DNA of 64,000 bases, taken from Streptomyces tropicalis. GTDB lineage: Bacteria; Actinomycetota; Actinomycetes; Streptomycetales; Streptomycetaceae. Each line of letters begins with the position of its first letter. The first letter of the stretch is position 1. The notes beneath the pieces are model-generated. The model saw only the letters and a program-made list of their open reading frames with translations. It searched no databases and was not told where the DNA came from. Positions 56,064-64,000 of this stretch are shown here, piece after piece. The stretch lies in assembly GCF_029269835.1 (NCBI RefSeq), contig NZ_JARJBB010000006.1, positions 186,001 through 250,000 on the forward strand, written 5' to 3'. The position numbers and the translations under genes are program-made.

Positions 56064-57647
56064 TCAGTGCTCGGCGGCCGGGTGTTCCCGGGCCGCTTCG
56101 TCACCGCCGCCGTGGTGGTCCCACGAACGCAGCGGCAGGTTCCGCATGCGCAGGGCGACGGCCAGGCCGACGAGCAGGACCGGCACCGCGGCGAGGAACA
56201 CGGGCGTGAGCGCGGCGGCGTACGCCCGCTCGACCGCGTCCCGCACCGGCGCGGCGAGCCGGTCGAGCACCTCGTGCGAGGAGAGCGCGTTGTGGTCGAC
56301 GCCGTGCAGCGCGCCGGCCGGGACCCGCTTGCCGAGCTCCTCGGTCAGCCGGTTGTAGAAGAGCGCGGCGAACACGGAGATGCCCAGGGTGCTGCCGAGC
56401 TGGCGGGAGAAGGAGACGGTGGCGTGCACGGCGCCGATGTCGTCGCGCGGGGCGGTGTTCTGCGCGGCCATCGTGAGGACCTGCATGTTGAGGCCCGCGG
56501 CGATGCCGAAGAGCAGCATGTACGCGATGACGACGGCCCGCGGGGTGCCGGTGTCCATGGTGGAGAAGAGCAGGGCGCCGCCGATGCCGGTGGCCATGCT
56601 CAGCACCGGGTACCACTTGTAGCGCCCGGTCTGGGTGATGACGCGTCCGCTGACCACCGAGGAGGCGACCAGGCCGAACATCATCGGCAGCAGCACCACG
56701 CCGGACATGGTGGGGCTGGCGCCGGTGACCACCTGGACGTACAGGGCGAGGAAGTTGACCGCGCCGAGGAAGACGACGCCGGCGACGAGGCTGACGACGA
56801 CGCTGATGGTGAAGGTGGAGTCGCGGAACAGGTGCAGCGGGATGACCGGCTCGGGCGCCCGCCGTTCGGCGGCCACGAAGAGCACGGCCAGGACCACGGC
56901 GGCGGCGCCCAGGCCGAGGATCTGCGGCGAGATCCAGTCGTACTTCACCCCGCCCCAGCTGGCGAGCAGGGTCAGCGAGACGATGGCGAGGCTGAGGGTG
57001 CCGAATCCGGCGTAGTCGATGTGCGACTGACGGGACTTGGGCGGCAGGTGCAGGCTGGTGGCGATCAGGGCGAGCACCACGATGCCGATGGGCAGGTTGA
57101 TCAGGAACACCCAGTGCCAGCTCAGCAGGTCCGTCAGGAGTCCGCCGATGGCGGGTCCGGCGAGGGCGGCCGCGGCGAAGACGATGCCGAAGAGGTTGAA
57201 GTACTTGGCGCCCTCGCGGGGGCTGAACAGCTCGCCGATGATGGCGAGCACGGACACGAACAGGCCGCCGGCGCCGAGGCCCTGGACGACGCGGAAGACG
57301 ATGAGCTGCTCCATCGACTGCGCGGCGCCCGAGGCGGCCGAGCCGATGAGGAACAGCACGATGGCGATCACGAAGACCTTCTTGCGGCCGAAGAGATCGC
57401 CGAGCTTGCCGTAGACCGGCGTGGTGACGCTGCTGGTGATGATGTACGCCGTGGTCACCCAGGCGAACACGTCGAGGCCGCCGAGGTCGCCGACGATGCG
57501 CGGCAGGGCGGTGGCGATGATCTGCGCGTCCAGCATGGCGAGGAAGATCGCGAGCATGCACGCGGTCATCACGGTCTTGATCTTGGTCTGGGGTGCGAGC
57601 GGTGCACCCGTCTCCAGGTGCTGGGACCCGGTTGTCGGGGAAGACAC
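56064..57647 (-). CDS. DHA2-family MFS efflux pump (EmrB/QacA type)
   Basis: 527-residue drug:proton antiporter with about 14 membrane helices. Motifs: LDAQIIATALPRIVGDLGGLDVFAWVTTAYIIT, KLGDLFGRKKVFV (loop motif A) and RVVQGLGAGGLFVSVLAI (motif C region). Such pumps usually give resistance to, or export, the cluster product. GTG 57647 with AAAGGTCACCTCC ahead. It is the second transporter of the cluster besides the POT-like one at 35296. Confidence 0.94.
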   Translation of the reverse strand: MSSPTTGSQHLETGAPLAPQTKIKTVMTACMLAIFLAMLDAQIIATALPRIVGDLGGLDVFAWVTTAYIITSSVTTPVYGKLGDLFGRKKVFVIAIVLFLIGSAASGAAQSMEQLIVFRVVQGLGAGGLFVSVLAIIGELFSPREGAKYFNLFGIVFAAAALAGPAIGGLLTDLLSWHWVFLINLPIGIVVLALIATSLHLPPKSRQSHIDYAGFGTLSLAIVSLTLLASWGGVKYDWISPQILGLGAAAVVLAVLFVAAERRAPEPVIPLHLFRDSTFTISVVVSLVAGVVFLGAVNFLALYVQVVTGASPTMSGVVLLPMMFGLVASSVVSGRVITQTGRYKWYPVLSMATGIGGALLFSTMDTGTPRAVVIAYMLLFGIAAGLNMQVLTMAAQNTAPRDDIGAVHATVSFSRQLGSTLGISVFAALFYNRLTEELGKRVPAGALHGVDHNALSSHEVLDRLAAPVRDAVERAYAAALTPVFLAAVPVLLVGLAVALRMRNLPLRSWDHHGGGDEAAREHPAAEH

Positions 57648-57803
57648 GGAGGTGACCTTTCGGTGAGGGATCTGACGTCCCGCGTGGGGTGGTGGCCCCT
57701 ACGAGTGGCGTTCCGGTCCCCGTCCCGCCGGCCGCCCGGGGCGGCCGGCGTCGTGAGCTGCCTGAAAAGGGGATCTTCACTTCGTGGTGCGGGTGGTGGT
57801 GAA

Positions 57804-57841
57804 GTGGCCGGCCGCACCCGGGGGTTGGTGCGGCCGGCCAC
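57804..57841 (-). terminator. Terminator hairpin after quinone oxidoreductase 1
   Basis: A 15-bp perfect stem (57804-57818 with 57827-57841) and an eight-base loop, just beyond the stop at 57873. Confidence 0.7.
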
Positions 57842-57872
57842 GGCGTGGGGAGGCGGCGGTGACCCGGGCCGG

Positions 57873-58850
57873 TCAGGGCACCAGGACGACCTTGCCGAGC
57901 TGGGCCCGCGCCTCCATCAGTTCGTGCGCCTTGACGGCGTCGACGAGCGGAAGCCGCTCGTGGACGACCGGGCGCACCTTGCCGGAGCCGATCATGTCGA
58001 GCAGGTCCCGCCGGCCCGCGGCGATGGCCTCGGGCTTGTTGTAGAGCATCGCGTAGAGGGCGAAGCCCGCGATGGTCTTCATCCGGCTGAGCATCAGCGG
58101 GTTGACCGGCTGGATGTCGCCGCTGGCCGACCCGTAGAAGACCAGGCGGCCGAACTGGGCGGTCAGGGCGACGCTCTTGGTGAGGATGTCGCCGCCGACG
58201 GTCTCCAGGACGACGTCGGCACCGCGGCCGTCGGTGGCGGCCTTGACCTGCTCGTCCCAGTCGGCGTCGGTGTAGTTGACGGTGACGTCGGCACCGAGGT
58301 CGCGGACGAAGTCGAGCTTGGCCCGGGTGCTGGCGGTGGCGATGACCTTGCCGGCGCCCATCGCCTTGGCGATCTGCACGGCGAGGTGGCCGACCCCGCC
58401 GGAGGCGGCGTCGATCAGCACGGTCTCGCCGGGCTTGAGCTGGCCGGCCTCCTTGAGCGCGTGGTACGCGGTCTGCGCCGGGCTGGGCAGCAGGGTCGCC
58501 TCGGCGGCGTCCATGGTGTCCGGGATGGAGATGGCCCAGGCCGCGTCGGCGACCACGTGGTCGGCGTAGGCGCCGCGGTCGACGTCGACCACGATGCGTT
58601 CGCCGACGCGGAGGTTGGTCACGCCCTCGCCGAGGGCTTCGACGGTGCCGGCGACGTCGCCGCCGGGGGCGCCGGGCAGTTCGGCGTGGCCGCCGATCGG
58701 GATGCCCTGGCGTCGCTGCACCTCGGCGAACGTGACACCGATGGCCTCGGAGCGGATCAGCACTTCGCCCGGTCCGGGCTGCGGCTTCTCCGCCTCTTCG
58801 ACACGCAGCACCGAGGGGGCGCCGTGCTCGTAGTGGCGGACGATTCGCAT
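57873..58850 (-). CDS. Zinc-less quinone oxidoreductase (MDR family) 1
   Basis: 325 residues, NADPH:quinone reductase fold. Start MRIVRHYEHGAPSVLRVEE; nucleotide motif ASGGVGHLAVQIAKAMGAG near residue 150; no zinc-ligand Cys/His cluster. In an aromatic polyketide cluster it may reduce quinone or enone intermediates, or protect against quinone redox cycling. The ATG at 58850 has GGGAG ahead. It has a paralogue directly upstream (59012-59989). The intergenic region carries CATGCA repeats shared with the marR region. Confidence 0.9.
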   Translation of the reverse strand: MRIVRHYEHGAPSVLRVEEAEKPQPGPGEVLIRSEAIGVTFAEVQRRQGIPIGGHAELPGAPGGDVAGTVEALGEGVTNLRVGERIVVDVDRGAYADHVVADAAWAISIPDTMDAAEATLLPSPAQTAYHALKEAGQLKPGETVLIDAASGGVGHLAVQIAKAMGAGKVIATASTRAKLDFVRDLGADVTVNYTDADWDEQVKAATDGRGADVVLETVGGDILTKSVALTAQFGRLVFYGSASGDIQPVNPLMLSRMKTIAGFALYAMLYNKPEAIAAGRRDLLDMIGSGKVRPVVHERLPLVDAVKAHELMEARAQLGKVVLVP

Positions 58851-58928
58851 GGTGTTCTCCCAACTAGGAAGTGTCGTTCGAGCCGCGGTCGTGCCGCGGC
58901 TCCGCCCAGGGATCCGGGTTTCGAATTA

Positions 58929-58972
58929 CATGCACTCATGCACGTGTATGTGAGTCTACATATCAATGCATG
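58929..58972. promoter_or_regulatory. CATGCA repeat cluster upstream of quinone oxidoreductase 1
   Basis: CATGCAC occurs at 58929-58935 and 58937-58943, and TGCATG at 58967-58972, inside an AT-rich patch. The same hexamer lies in the marR/hydroxylase intergenic region, suggesting a common regulator site. Confidence 0.4.
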
Positions 58973-59011
58973 ATGCGCAAGCCCAAAGTGAGGTAAAGAC
59001 GGTCCGCGGGC

Positions 59012-59989
59012 TCAGGGGACGAGGACGACCCGGCCCAGCTGGGCGCGTGCCTCCATCAGCGCGTGCGCGGCGGCGGCCTCCTCCAGGGGCAGCTCGGCGT
59101 GCACGACGGGCCGCACCTTCCCGGTCGCCACCATGTCGAGCAGCTCGCGGGCGCCGCGGGCCATGGCGTCGGGCCGGTGCCGCATCACGCCCCACATGCT
59201 GAAGCCCATGACGGTGCGGTTGTCGAAGATGTCGTCGACCTCGACGGCCGGCACCTCGCCGCCGGCCGTGCCGTAGACCACGGTCCGGCCGAAGGGCGCG
59301 GTGAGCTTCACGCTCCGGGTCAGGACGTCACCGCCGACCGTCTCCAGGACGAGGTCGACACCGCGGCCGCCGGTGGCGGCCATGACCTGCTCCGTCCAGT
59401 CGTCGCGGCTGTAGTCGACGGTCGTGTCGGCGCCGAGCGACGCGGCGAAGTCGAGCTTGTCGGGGCTGCTCGCGGCGGCGAGCACCTGGCCCGCCCCCAG
59501 GGCCTTGGCCATCTGCACCAGCAGGTGGCCGATGCCCCCGGCCGCGGCGGTGATGAGGACGGACTCCCCCGCCTGGAGCCGGCCGGCCGTGACGATCACG
59601 TGGTAGGCGGTCTGGGCGGGGATCGGCAGGGAGGTGGCCTGCCCGGCGTCGATGCCCTCGGGGATGGTGAACAGCCAGTCGGCACGGGTGACGACGTACT
59701 CGGCGTAGCCGTCGGCGCCGACGCCGGTGACCACACGGTCCCCGACCCGGACCTCGGTCACTCCCTCGCCGACGGCCTCGACGGTGCCGGCCACGTCGCC
59801 GCCCGGTGATCCCGGGAGGGTCGCGGGACCGCCGACCGGGATGCCCTGACGGCGCTGGCACTCGGCGAAGTTGACGCCGACGGCCTCGGCGCGGATCAGC
59901 ACCTCGCCGGGGCCGGGCGCCGGAGTGTCTGCCTCCTCGACGCGCAGCACCGACGGGGCGCCGAACTCGTGGTGACGGACGATGCGCAT
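59012..59989 (-). CDS. Zinc-less quinone oxidoreductase (MDR family) 2
   Basis: 325 residues, very close to oxidoreductase 1 (MRIVRHHEFGAPSVLRVEEADTPAPGPGEVL; AAAGGIGHLLVQMAKALGAG). Equal length and shared sequence over the full protein show a recent tandem duplication. ATG 59989 with GAGGAG upstream. The two copies differ mainly in the middle third (QPVNPLML versus PAVEVDDI), which may change the substrate pocket. Confidence 0.9.
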   Translation of the reverse strand: MRIVRHHEFGAPSVLRVEEADTPAPGPGEVLIRAEAVGVNFAECQRRQGIPVGGPATLPGSPGGDVAGTVEAVGEGVTEVRVGDRVVTGVGADGYAEYVVTRADWLFTIPEGIDAGQATSLPIPAQTAYHVIVTAGRLQAGESVLITAAAGGIGHLLVQMAKALGAGQVLAAASSPDKLDFAASLGADTTVDYSRDDWTEQVMAATGGRGVDLVLETVGGDVLTRSVKLTAPFGRTVVYGTAGGEVPAVEVDDIFDNRTVMGFSMWGVMRHRPDAMARGARELLDMVATGKVRPVVHAELPLEEAAAAHALMEARAQLGRVVLVP

Positions 59990-60104
59990 GGTTGTGCTCC
60001 TCTTGCTCGTTGGGGGGATGGGTGGTGCATGGTGCGGGTGGCGTCCGTGGGGGGACGTGGGACGGGTTCTGCGGGGAGCGGGCCCTCGGCCGCGGCAGGC
60101 CGCA

Positions 60105-60137
60105 GGCCCCGCCCCTCCGGGAGGAGGGGACGGGGCC
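60105..60137 (-). terminator. Terminator hairpin after the second O-methyltransferase
   Basis: GGCCCCGCCCCTCC pairs with GAGGAGGGG-A-CGGGGCC, a 14-bp stem with one bulged A, about 45 bases beyond the stop at 60182. Confidence 0.6.
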
Positions 60138-60181
60138 GCCGTACGGACGGGCCGGGTCGGGGCGGGCGGCACGGTCGGAGG

Positions 60182-61192
60182 TCAGGCGGACCGGGCGGCG
60201 GTGAACTCGACGAGGGAGCGGACCGGGCCGAGACCGGTCACCCGGCGCAGCGTGAGCCCGGCGGCCTCGCCCAGGTCACGCAGGTCGCCGGAGGTGCGCA
60301 TCTGCCCGCCCAGGTAGACCAGCATCCGCAGGTCCAGGTCGGTCTGGTCCCTCTGCACGTCGAGCAGCCCCTCCACGACCATGACCCGCCCGCCCGCGGC
60401 GACCGCCTCGGCGCAGCGCCGCAGGACGGCGACCGCCCGGTCGTCGGGCCAGTTGAGCAGGACGTTGGCGAGGAGGTAGGCGTCGGCGCCGGCCGGCAGG
60501 GGGTCGAAGAAGCTGCCCGCCACGGCCCGGCAGCGGTCGGACAGCCCGGCCTCGGCGAAGTCCGCCTCGGCGGCCCTGGCCGGTCCCGGCAGGTCGACGA
60601 GGGTGCCGCGGGCACCGGGTGCGGCGGCGACGACGGCGGCCAGCAGGGCGCCGCTGCCGCCGCCGACGTCGACGACGTGCCGGACGCCCCGCCAGTCGCC
60701 CTGCGCAAGGAGCGCCGGGGTCACCCAGCGCATGCTCGCCGCCATCCGGCTGCCGAAGGCCTCCGCCTGCGCCGGGTCCGCCTCGACGTCCGTCCAGAAG
60801 TCCCGGCCGTAGAGCGTCTCGTAGACGGGGGCGCCGGTGCGGACGGCGTCGAGGAGGCGGAAGAAGGCGAGTTCGCCCCGGCCGGTCGGCCCGTCGAGCC
60901 CGAGCCAGTCCCGGCCGGAGCCCTCGACGTCACCGCGCAACTGCTCGCCGAGCGAGGTCGGTTCGTACCTTCCCCCGGGACGCTCCCGGTAGATCCCGGC
61001 CGTCACGAGATGGCCGAGCAGGCGGCGCAGCGCGGCGGGGTCGACCTGTGCCGCGCGGGCGAGCGCCTCGGCGGTGACCGCGCCGCCCGCGAGGTGGTCG
61101 GAGAGCCGCAGGGTCGCGGCCACCCTGATCGCCATGGGGGTGATCAGATCGCTCTTGCGCAGCAGTTCTCTGGACCAGGGTGGCGCGCTCAC
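60182..61192 (-). CDS. O-methyltransferase (class I, aromatic polyketide type) 2
   Basis: 336 residues. Helical N-domain (LITPMAIRVAATLRLSDHLAGG), then a Rossmann domain with VVDVGGGSGALLAAVVAAAPGARGTLVDLP and a catalytic-region segment YLLANVLLNWPDDRAV. In this family the usual catalytic His after the motif IV segment reads Asn-Trp-Pro here (LLNWPDD), as in non-methylating members such as DnrK/RdmB relatives, so hydroxylase-like activity cannot be excluded. GTG 61192 with AGGAG ahead. 73 bases downstream of hydroxylase 3. Confidence 0.85.
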   Translation of the reverse strand: MSAPPWSRELLRKSDLITPMAIRVAATLRLSDHLAGGAVTAEALARAAQVDPAALRRLLGHLVTAGIYRERPGGRYEPTSLGEQLRGDVEGSGRDWLGLDGPTGRGELAFFRLLDAVRTGAPVYETLYGRDFWTDVEADPAQAEAFGSRMAASMRWVTPALLAQGDWRGVRHVVDVGGGSGALLAAVVAAAPGARGTLVDLPGPARAAEADFAEAGLSDRCRAVAGSFFDPLPAGADAYLLANVLLNWPDDRAVAVLRRCAEAVAAGGRVMVVEGLLDVQRDQTDLDLRMLVYLGGQMRTSGDLRDLGEAAGLTLRRVTGLGPVRSLVEFTAARSA

Positions 61193-61265
61193 GGCTCTCC
61201 TCGGCGCTGGATGCGGTGGGGGGACGCCCGGTCGGTGCACGGCCCGCCCGTGCGCCGGCCGGGAC

Positions 61266-62786
61266 TCAGACGGTGCCGAACCACGTGGACAGGGCGGTGC
61301 CGAGCGACTCACGCAGCTCGGCCTCGGGCAGCTCCCGGTCGGCCGCCCAGGCCACGTAGCCGTCGGGGCGGACGAGCAGCCCGGACAGCTCCGGCTCGGC
61401 GGCACACGCGGCGCGCACGTGGCGGACGCGTCCGGCCCAGGAGACGCCGGCTCCCCACTTCTCGTAGACCTGGGCGATCTCCGGGCGGCCGGTGAGGTCG
61501 AGCAGCACGCCGGTGCCCCGCTTCAGGTATCCGGGGAGCGTCCTGACGCCGTCCTCGGTGCGCAGTTCGAGGTCGCGGGCGAAGTCGCCGAGCATGGGGT
61601 GGGCCGGGCCGTCGATCCCGTAGCGCACGGTGACGCCGCTGAGCATCTCGGCGAGGTACCGGTTCACCTGGTCGCGGCGCATCAGGTCGGTGAACAGCTC
61701 GCGCAGCGGGGTGACGTACGGGTCCGGGTTCATCAGGGCGATCTGGGCGCGGGTGTTGGCCAGCACCTTGCGGGCCGGGGCCTGGCGCTCGCCGTCGTAG
61801 CTGTCGAGCAGACCCTCGGGGGCCCAGCCGTGCACGGCGGCGGCGAGCTTCCAGCCGAGGTTGAAGGCGTCCTGGAGGCCGAGGTTGACGCCCTGGCCGC
61901 CGACCGGGAAGTGGGTGTGGGCGGCGTCGCCCGCGAGCAGGATGCGGCCCTCGCGGTAGCGCTCGGCCTGGCAGGCGGAGTCGGTGAAGACGGACAGCCA
62001 GCGCGGGTCCCGGGCGCCCAGGTCGCTGCCCCAGATCTCGCGCAGGCTCGCGGTGAGCTCGTCCAGCGTGAGGTCCGCGCCGGGCTCCCGCTCGGCCTGG
62101 AAGTCGAAGGTGGAGACGCGGTGGTAGGTGTCGTCCAGCGGGACGCAGAAGAGCAGGCCGCGCTCGGTGCGCTCCATGCCCATCGGCGCGTTCTCCCGGT
62201 CGGCCAGGATCACGTCGCCGAGGCGGGCGGTGACCCGGCCGCCGGTGCCGGGGAAGACGATGCCCGCCTCCCGGCGGACCAGGCTGCGGCCGCCGTCGCA
62301 GCCCACGACGTACCCCGCGCGCAGCGTGTAGGCGCCGTCGGGGCCGGTGACGTCGGCCTCGACGCCGTCGGCGTCCTGGCGGATCGCCGTGACCTCGTGG
62401 CCGCGGCGGATCTCGGTGCCGACCTCGGCGGCACGCTCCTCCAGCAGACGCTCGGTGCGGGTCTGCTCGGAGAGCAGGGCGTAGGCGTGCGCGCTGTCCA
62501 GGGCCGAGAAGTCGACCCACTCGTCGAGGCCGGCGAAGTGGCCGTTGTTCCAGGACCGGGCGCCGTCCCGGAAGCGGTCGACGAGGCCGCGGCGGTCCAG
62601 GGACTCCAGGGAGCGGGCGTGCAGGCCGAAGGCCTTGGAGTGCGGCGTCCGCTCGGGCAGGCGCTCCAGCACCACGGCGCGGACCCGGGAGATGCGGAGC
62701 TCCGCGGCGAGCAGCATGCCGACGGGCCCGCCGCCGACGACGAGCACATCGAAGTCGAGGTCCTGCTGGGTCTTCCCCGTTGCCAC
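61266..62786 (-). CDS. FAD-dependent aromatic hydroxylase (PHBH type) 3
   Basis: 506-residue flavoprotein. FAD motif VLVVGGGPVGMLLAAELRIS near residue 14, DG motif VVGCDGGRSLVRREAG, GD motif LLAGDAAHTHFPVGGQGVNLGLQDA. It belongs to a different subgroup from hydroxylases 1 and 2, nearer to RdmE/PgaE-like and rifampicin-monooxygenase-like enzymes. The GTG at 62786 has GAGAGGA upstream. Divergent from the marR gene, so probably under its control. Confidence 0.93.
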   Translation of the reverse strand: MATGKTQQDLDFDVLVVGGGPVGMLLAAELRISRVRAVVLERLPERTPHSKAFGLHARSLESLDRRGLVDRFRDGARSWNNGHFAGLDEWVDFSALDSAHAYALLSEQTRTERLLEERAAEVGTEIRRGHEVTAIRQDADGVEADVTGPDGAYTLRAGYVVGCDGGRSLVRREAGIVFPGTGGRVTARLGDVILADRENAPMGMERTERGLLFCVPLDDTYHRVSTFDFQAEREPGADLTLDELTASLREIWGSDLGARDPRWLSVFTDSACQAERYREGRILLAGDAAHTHFPVGGQGVNLGLQDAFNLGWKLAAAVHGWAPEGLLDSYDGERQAPARKVLANTRAQIALMNPDPYVTPLRELFTDLMRRDQVNRYLAEMLSGVTVRYGIDGPAHPMLGDFARDLELRTEDGVRTLPGYLKRGTGVLLDLTGRPEIAQVYEKWGAGVSWAGRVRHVRAACAAEPELSGLLVRPDGYVAWAADRELPEAELRESLGTALSTWFGTV

Positions 62787-62830
62787 GGCGAGTCCTCTCG
62801 CTCGGCGCCGGCTTATGTGCCGGCGGACAG

Positions 62831-62912
62831 ATATATGTTTTCACACATGCAGTAGATTGAGAGCATACAGATGCTCGCTCGACGGAATCAAGTCGCCTAG
62901 AATGCGTGCATG
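62831..62912. promoter_or_regulatory. Divergent control region of marR and hydroxylase 3
   Basis: AT-rich segment with CATGCA at 62846-62851, TGCATG at 62907-62912 (overlapping the marR start codon) and the palindrome GAGCAT-ACAG-ATGCTC at 62861-62876. These are the obvious candidates for MarR operators. Confidence 0.4.
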
Positions 62913-63398
62913 GAGACCTCGACACAGAGTCCGCCGCGGGCATCGGAACTGCTCGACGCCGTGGGACCCGCGTTCTCGCGTCTGCGGCGGACCCAGGCGC
63001 TGAATGTCGAAAAACAGGTGTCCCGCAAGGACATGACGAGGACCCTGGTCCTCAACATCGTCCAGGACGGACCCGAACACGAGGGCCAGGAGATCACCGT
63101 CGGCGTGGTCGGCGAACGGCTCGCCGTCGACCCCTCGGTCGCGAGCCGGATGGTCTCCGACTGCATCACGGCCGGCTACCTGGTCCGCGCCGCCTCGCAG
63201 CGCGACGGGCGGCGGACGATCCTCCAGCTCACCGCGGACGGGCACGAGATGCTCGACCGGTTCCGCAGCCACCAGCGCTCGGCGTTCGAGCGCATCACCC
63301 GGGACTGGCCGGAGGTGGAGCGGCTGGAGTTCGCCCGGCTGCTCATCAAGTACGTCGACGCCATCGCCGAGTTGCAGAACGAGTCCGAGTCCGCCTGA
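62910..63398 (+). CDS. MarR family transcriptional regulator
   Basis: 162-residue winged-helix regulator. DNA-binding core VGVVGERLAVDPSVASRMVSDCITAGYLVRAASQRDGRRTILQLT: recognition helix DPSVASRMV and wing with D-G-R-R. ATG 62910 lacks a clear ribosome site. It is divergent from hydroxylase 3. MarR proteins in such positions typically sense a phenolic ligand, possibly the polyketide itself, and de-repress tailoring or export genes. Confidence 0.92.
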   Translation: METSTQSPPRASELLDAVGPAFSRLRRTQALNVEKQVSRKDMTRTLVLNIVQDGPEHEGQEITVGVVGERLAVDPSVASRMVSDCITAGYLVRAASQRDGRRTILQLTADGHEMLDRFRSHQRSAFERITRDWPEVERLEFARLLIKYVDAIAELQNESESA

Positions 63399-63414
63399 GC
63401 CGCCCGCGAGGGGG

Positions 63415-63444
63415 CGGGGACCGCCGGTGTCGCCGCGGTCCCCG
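63415..63444. terminator. Bidirectional terminator after marR
   Basis: A 10-bp stem CGGGGACCGC/GCGGTCCCCG (63415-63424 with 63435-63444) between convergent genes ending at 63398 and 63456. Confidence 0.6.
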
Positions 63445-63455
63445 GCCCGCCGGTG

Positions 63456-64000
63456 TCAGGCCCGCGCCAGGATCGTCCGCAGCACCGCCGCCAGCACCTC
63501 GTCCTCCCGGCCGGCGGGGTCGGCGCCGGCCGACCGCCAGGCGACCACCCCGTCCGGCCGCACCAGCACCGCGCCCTCGGGCCGCAGTCCCCCGTACAGC
63601 TCGGCGAAGCGCCCGTCGGGGTCGGCGAGCGTGCCCGCCCCGCCGCCGGTGCCCGGCACCACCCGGCGCGCGGTGATCCGCACCCGCAGCCCGGCGGCGG
63701 CCCCGGAGGCCGCGGTCAGCCACTGGCCCCCGCGCTCCCCGGCCAGCAGCACGAACCCCCGGCCGAAGAGGTCGAGCGTGGTGAGGGGGACGCCGTCCCG
63801 GGCGAGCACCGCGTACGGCGCCCGGGTGCCCGGCGCGCCGCGCAGCGTCCGTGGGTCGGCCGGTGCGGGGCGGTCCTCGGCGCCGGGCGCGGGGACCACG
63901 GCGGCGGACCGGTAGGTCTGGCCCATCGTCACCGTGAGGGCGTCGAGGGCGGCCTGCTGCTGCTCGGGGGTGGCGCTGCCGGAGCGCACGGCCAGTTGCA
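63456..64000 (-). CDS. FAD-dependent aromatic hydroxylase 4, C-terminal part (truncated by window edge)
   Basis: Only the last roughly 180 residues lie in the window; the frame is still open at 64,000. They match the C-terminal thioredoxin-like domain of hydroxylases 1 and 2: APGTRAPYAVLARDGVPLTTLDLFGRGFVLLAGERG and GAVLVRPDGVVAWRSAG. The FAD-binding domain must lie to the right. Fourth PHBH-type gene of the cluster, showing that the cluster extends beyond this window. Confidence 0.85.
   Translation of the reverse strand, partial: QLAVRSGSATPEQQQAALDALTVTMGQTYRSAAVVPAPGAEDRPAPADPRTLRGAPGTRAPYAVLARDGVPLTTLDLFGRGFVLLAGERGGQWLTAASGAAAGLRVRITARRVVPGTGGGAGTLADPDGRFAELYGGLRPEGAVLVRPDGVVAWRSAGADPAGREDEVLAAVLRTILARA

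Noticed and set aside
54770..56104. Upstream continuation of the hydroxylase 2 frame over the O-methyltransferase gene
   Set aside because: The extension is antisense-composition noise in another frame of the O-methyltransferase; AAGGAGG and the ATGA overlap fix the start at 54769.

Overview
The window is chromosomal DNA of a Streptomyces. The GC content is very high (about 73% by eye). It carries short and long chaplin genes, a mycothiol ligase gene and a gylR-glpF-glpK-glpD glycerol operon. From TrmI to the chaplins, gene content and order resemble the S. coelicolor region around SCO1650-SCO1676 as I recall it. No transposase, integrase, rRNA operon or CRISPR array is visible.

Positions 1-35,360 are conserved core genome. 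In order they hold a small secreted protein, the tRNA m1A58 methyltransferase TrmI, a membrane site-2 protease with CBS domains, a RecB-family nuclease, an orphan LuxR-type response regulator, two tandem lipoprotein solute-binding proteins, a HAD phosphatase and cobalamin-dependent methionine synthase. Next come the GylR-controlled glycerol operon, a PAC2 protein (probable ParJ), mshC with a conserved actinobacterial cassette of three uncharacterised genes, CorA, a ferritin-like protein, an F420-type oxidoreductase and an aldo/keto reductase. The aldo/keto reductase overlaps a RecD2-like protein that has lost its ATPase motifs. The arm ends with two small hypotheticals, a long cell-wall-anchored chaplin, a short chaplin, an M20 peptidase and tRNA-Leu(GAG).

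From the tRNA-Leu terminator to the right edge (about 35,380-64,000) lies a type II aromatic polyketide cluster that continues past the window. One tightly coupled leftward operon (45,425 to 35,296) encodes a TcmI-type cyclase, a cupin, KS-alpha, KS-beta (CLF), ACP, a fused WhiE/TcmN-type aromatase-ketoreductase, a second ketoreductase, two ABM monooxygenases, a P450, a methyltransferase and an MFS exporter. The exporter frame has no stop before the tRNA and ends inside it, on the opposite strand. A SARP/NB-ARC regulator follows. Next is a three-gene operon (DUF1772 membrane protein, nitroreductase-like protein, asparagine-synthetase-like amide ligase with a degenerate glutaminase), divergent from a flavin hydroxylase. 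Beyond it are a hydroxylase/O-methyltransferase pair, a 14-TM efflux pump, two tandem quinone oxidoreductases, another methyltransferase, a third hydroxylase, a divergent MarR regulator and the 3' end of a fourth hydroxylase.

The enzyme set (minimal PKS, TcmI and WhiE-type cyclases, ketoreductases, ABM oxygenases, several flavin hydroxylases, amide ligase) fits a highly oxidised multi-ring polyphenol, probably of the pentangular type. The product itself cannot be read from this window.
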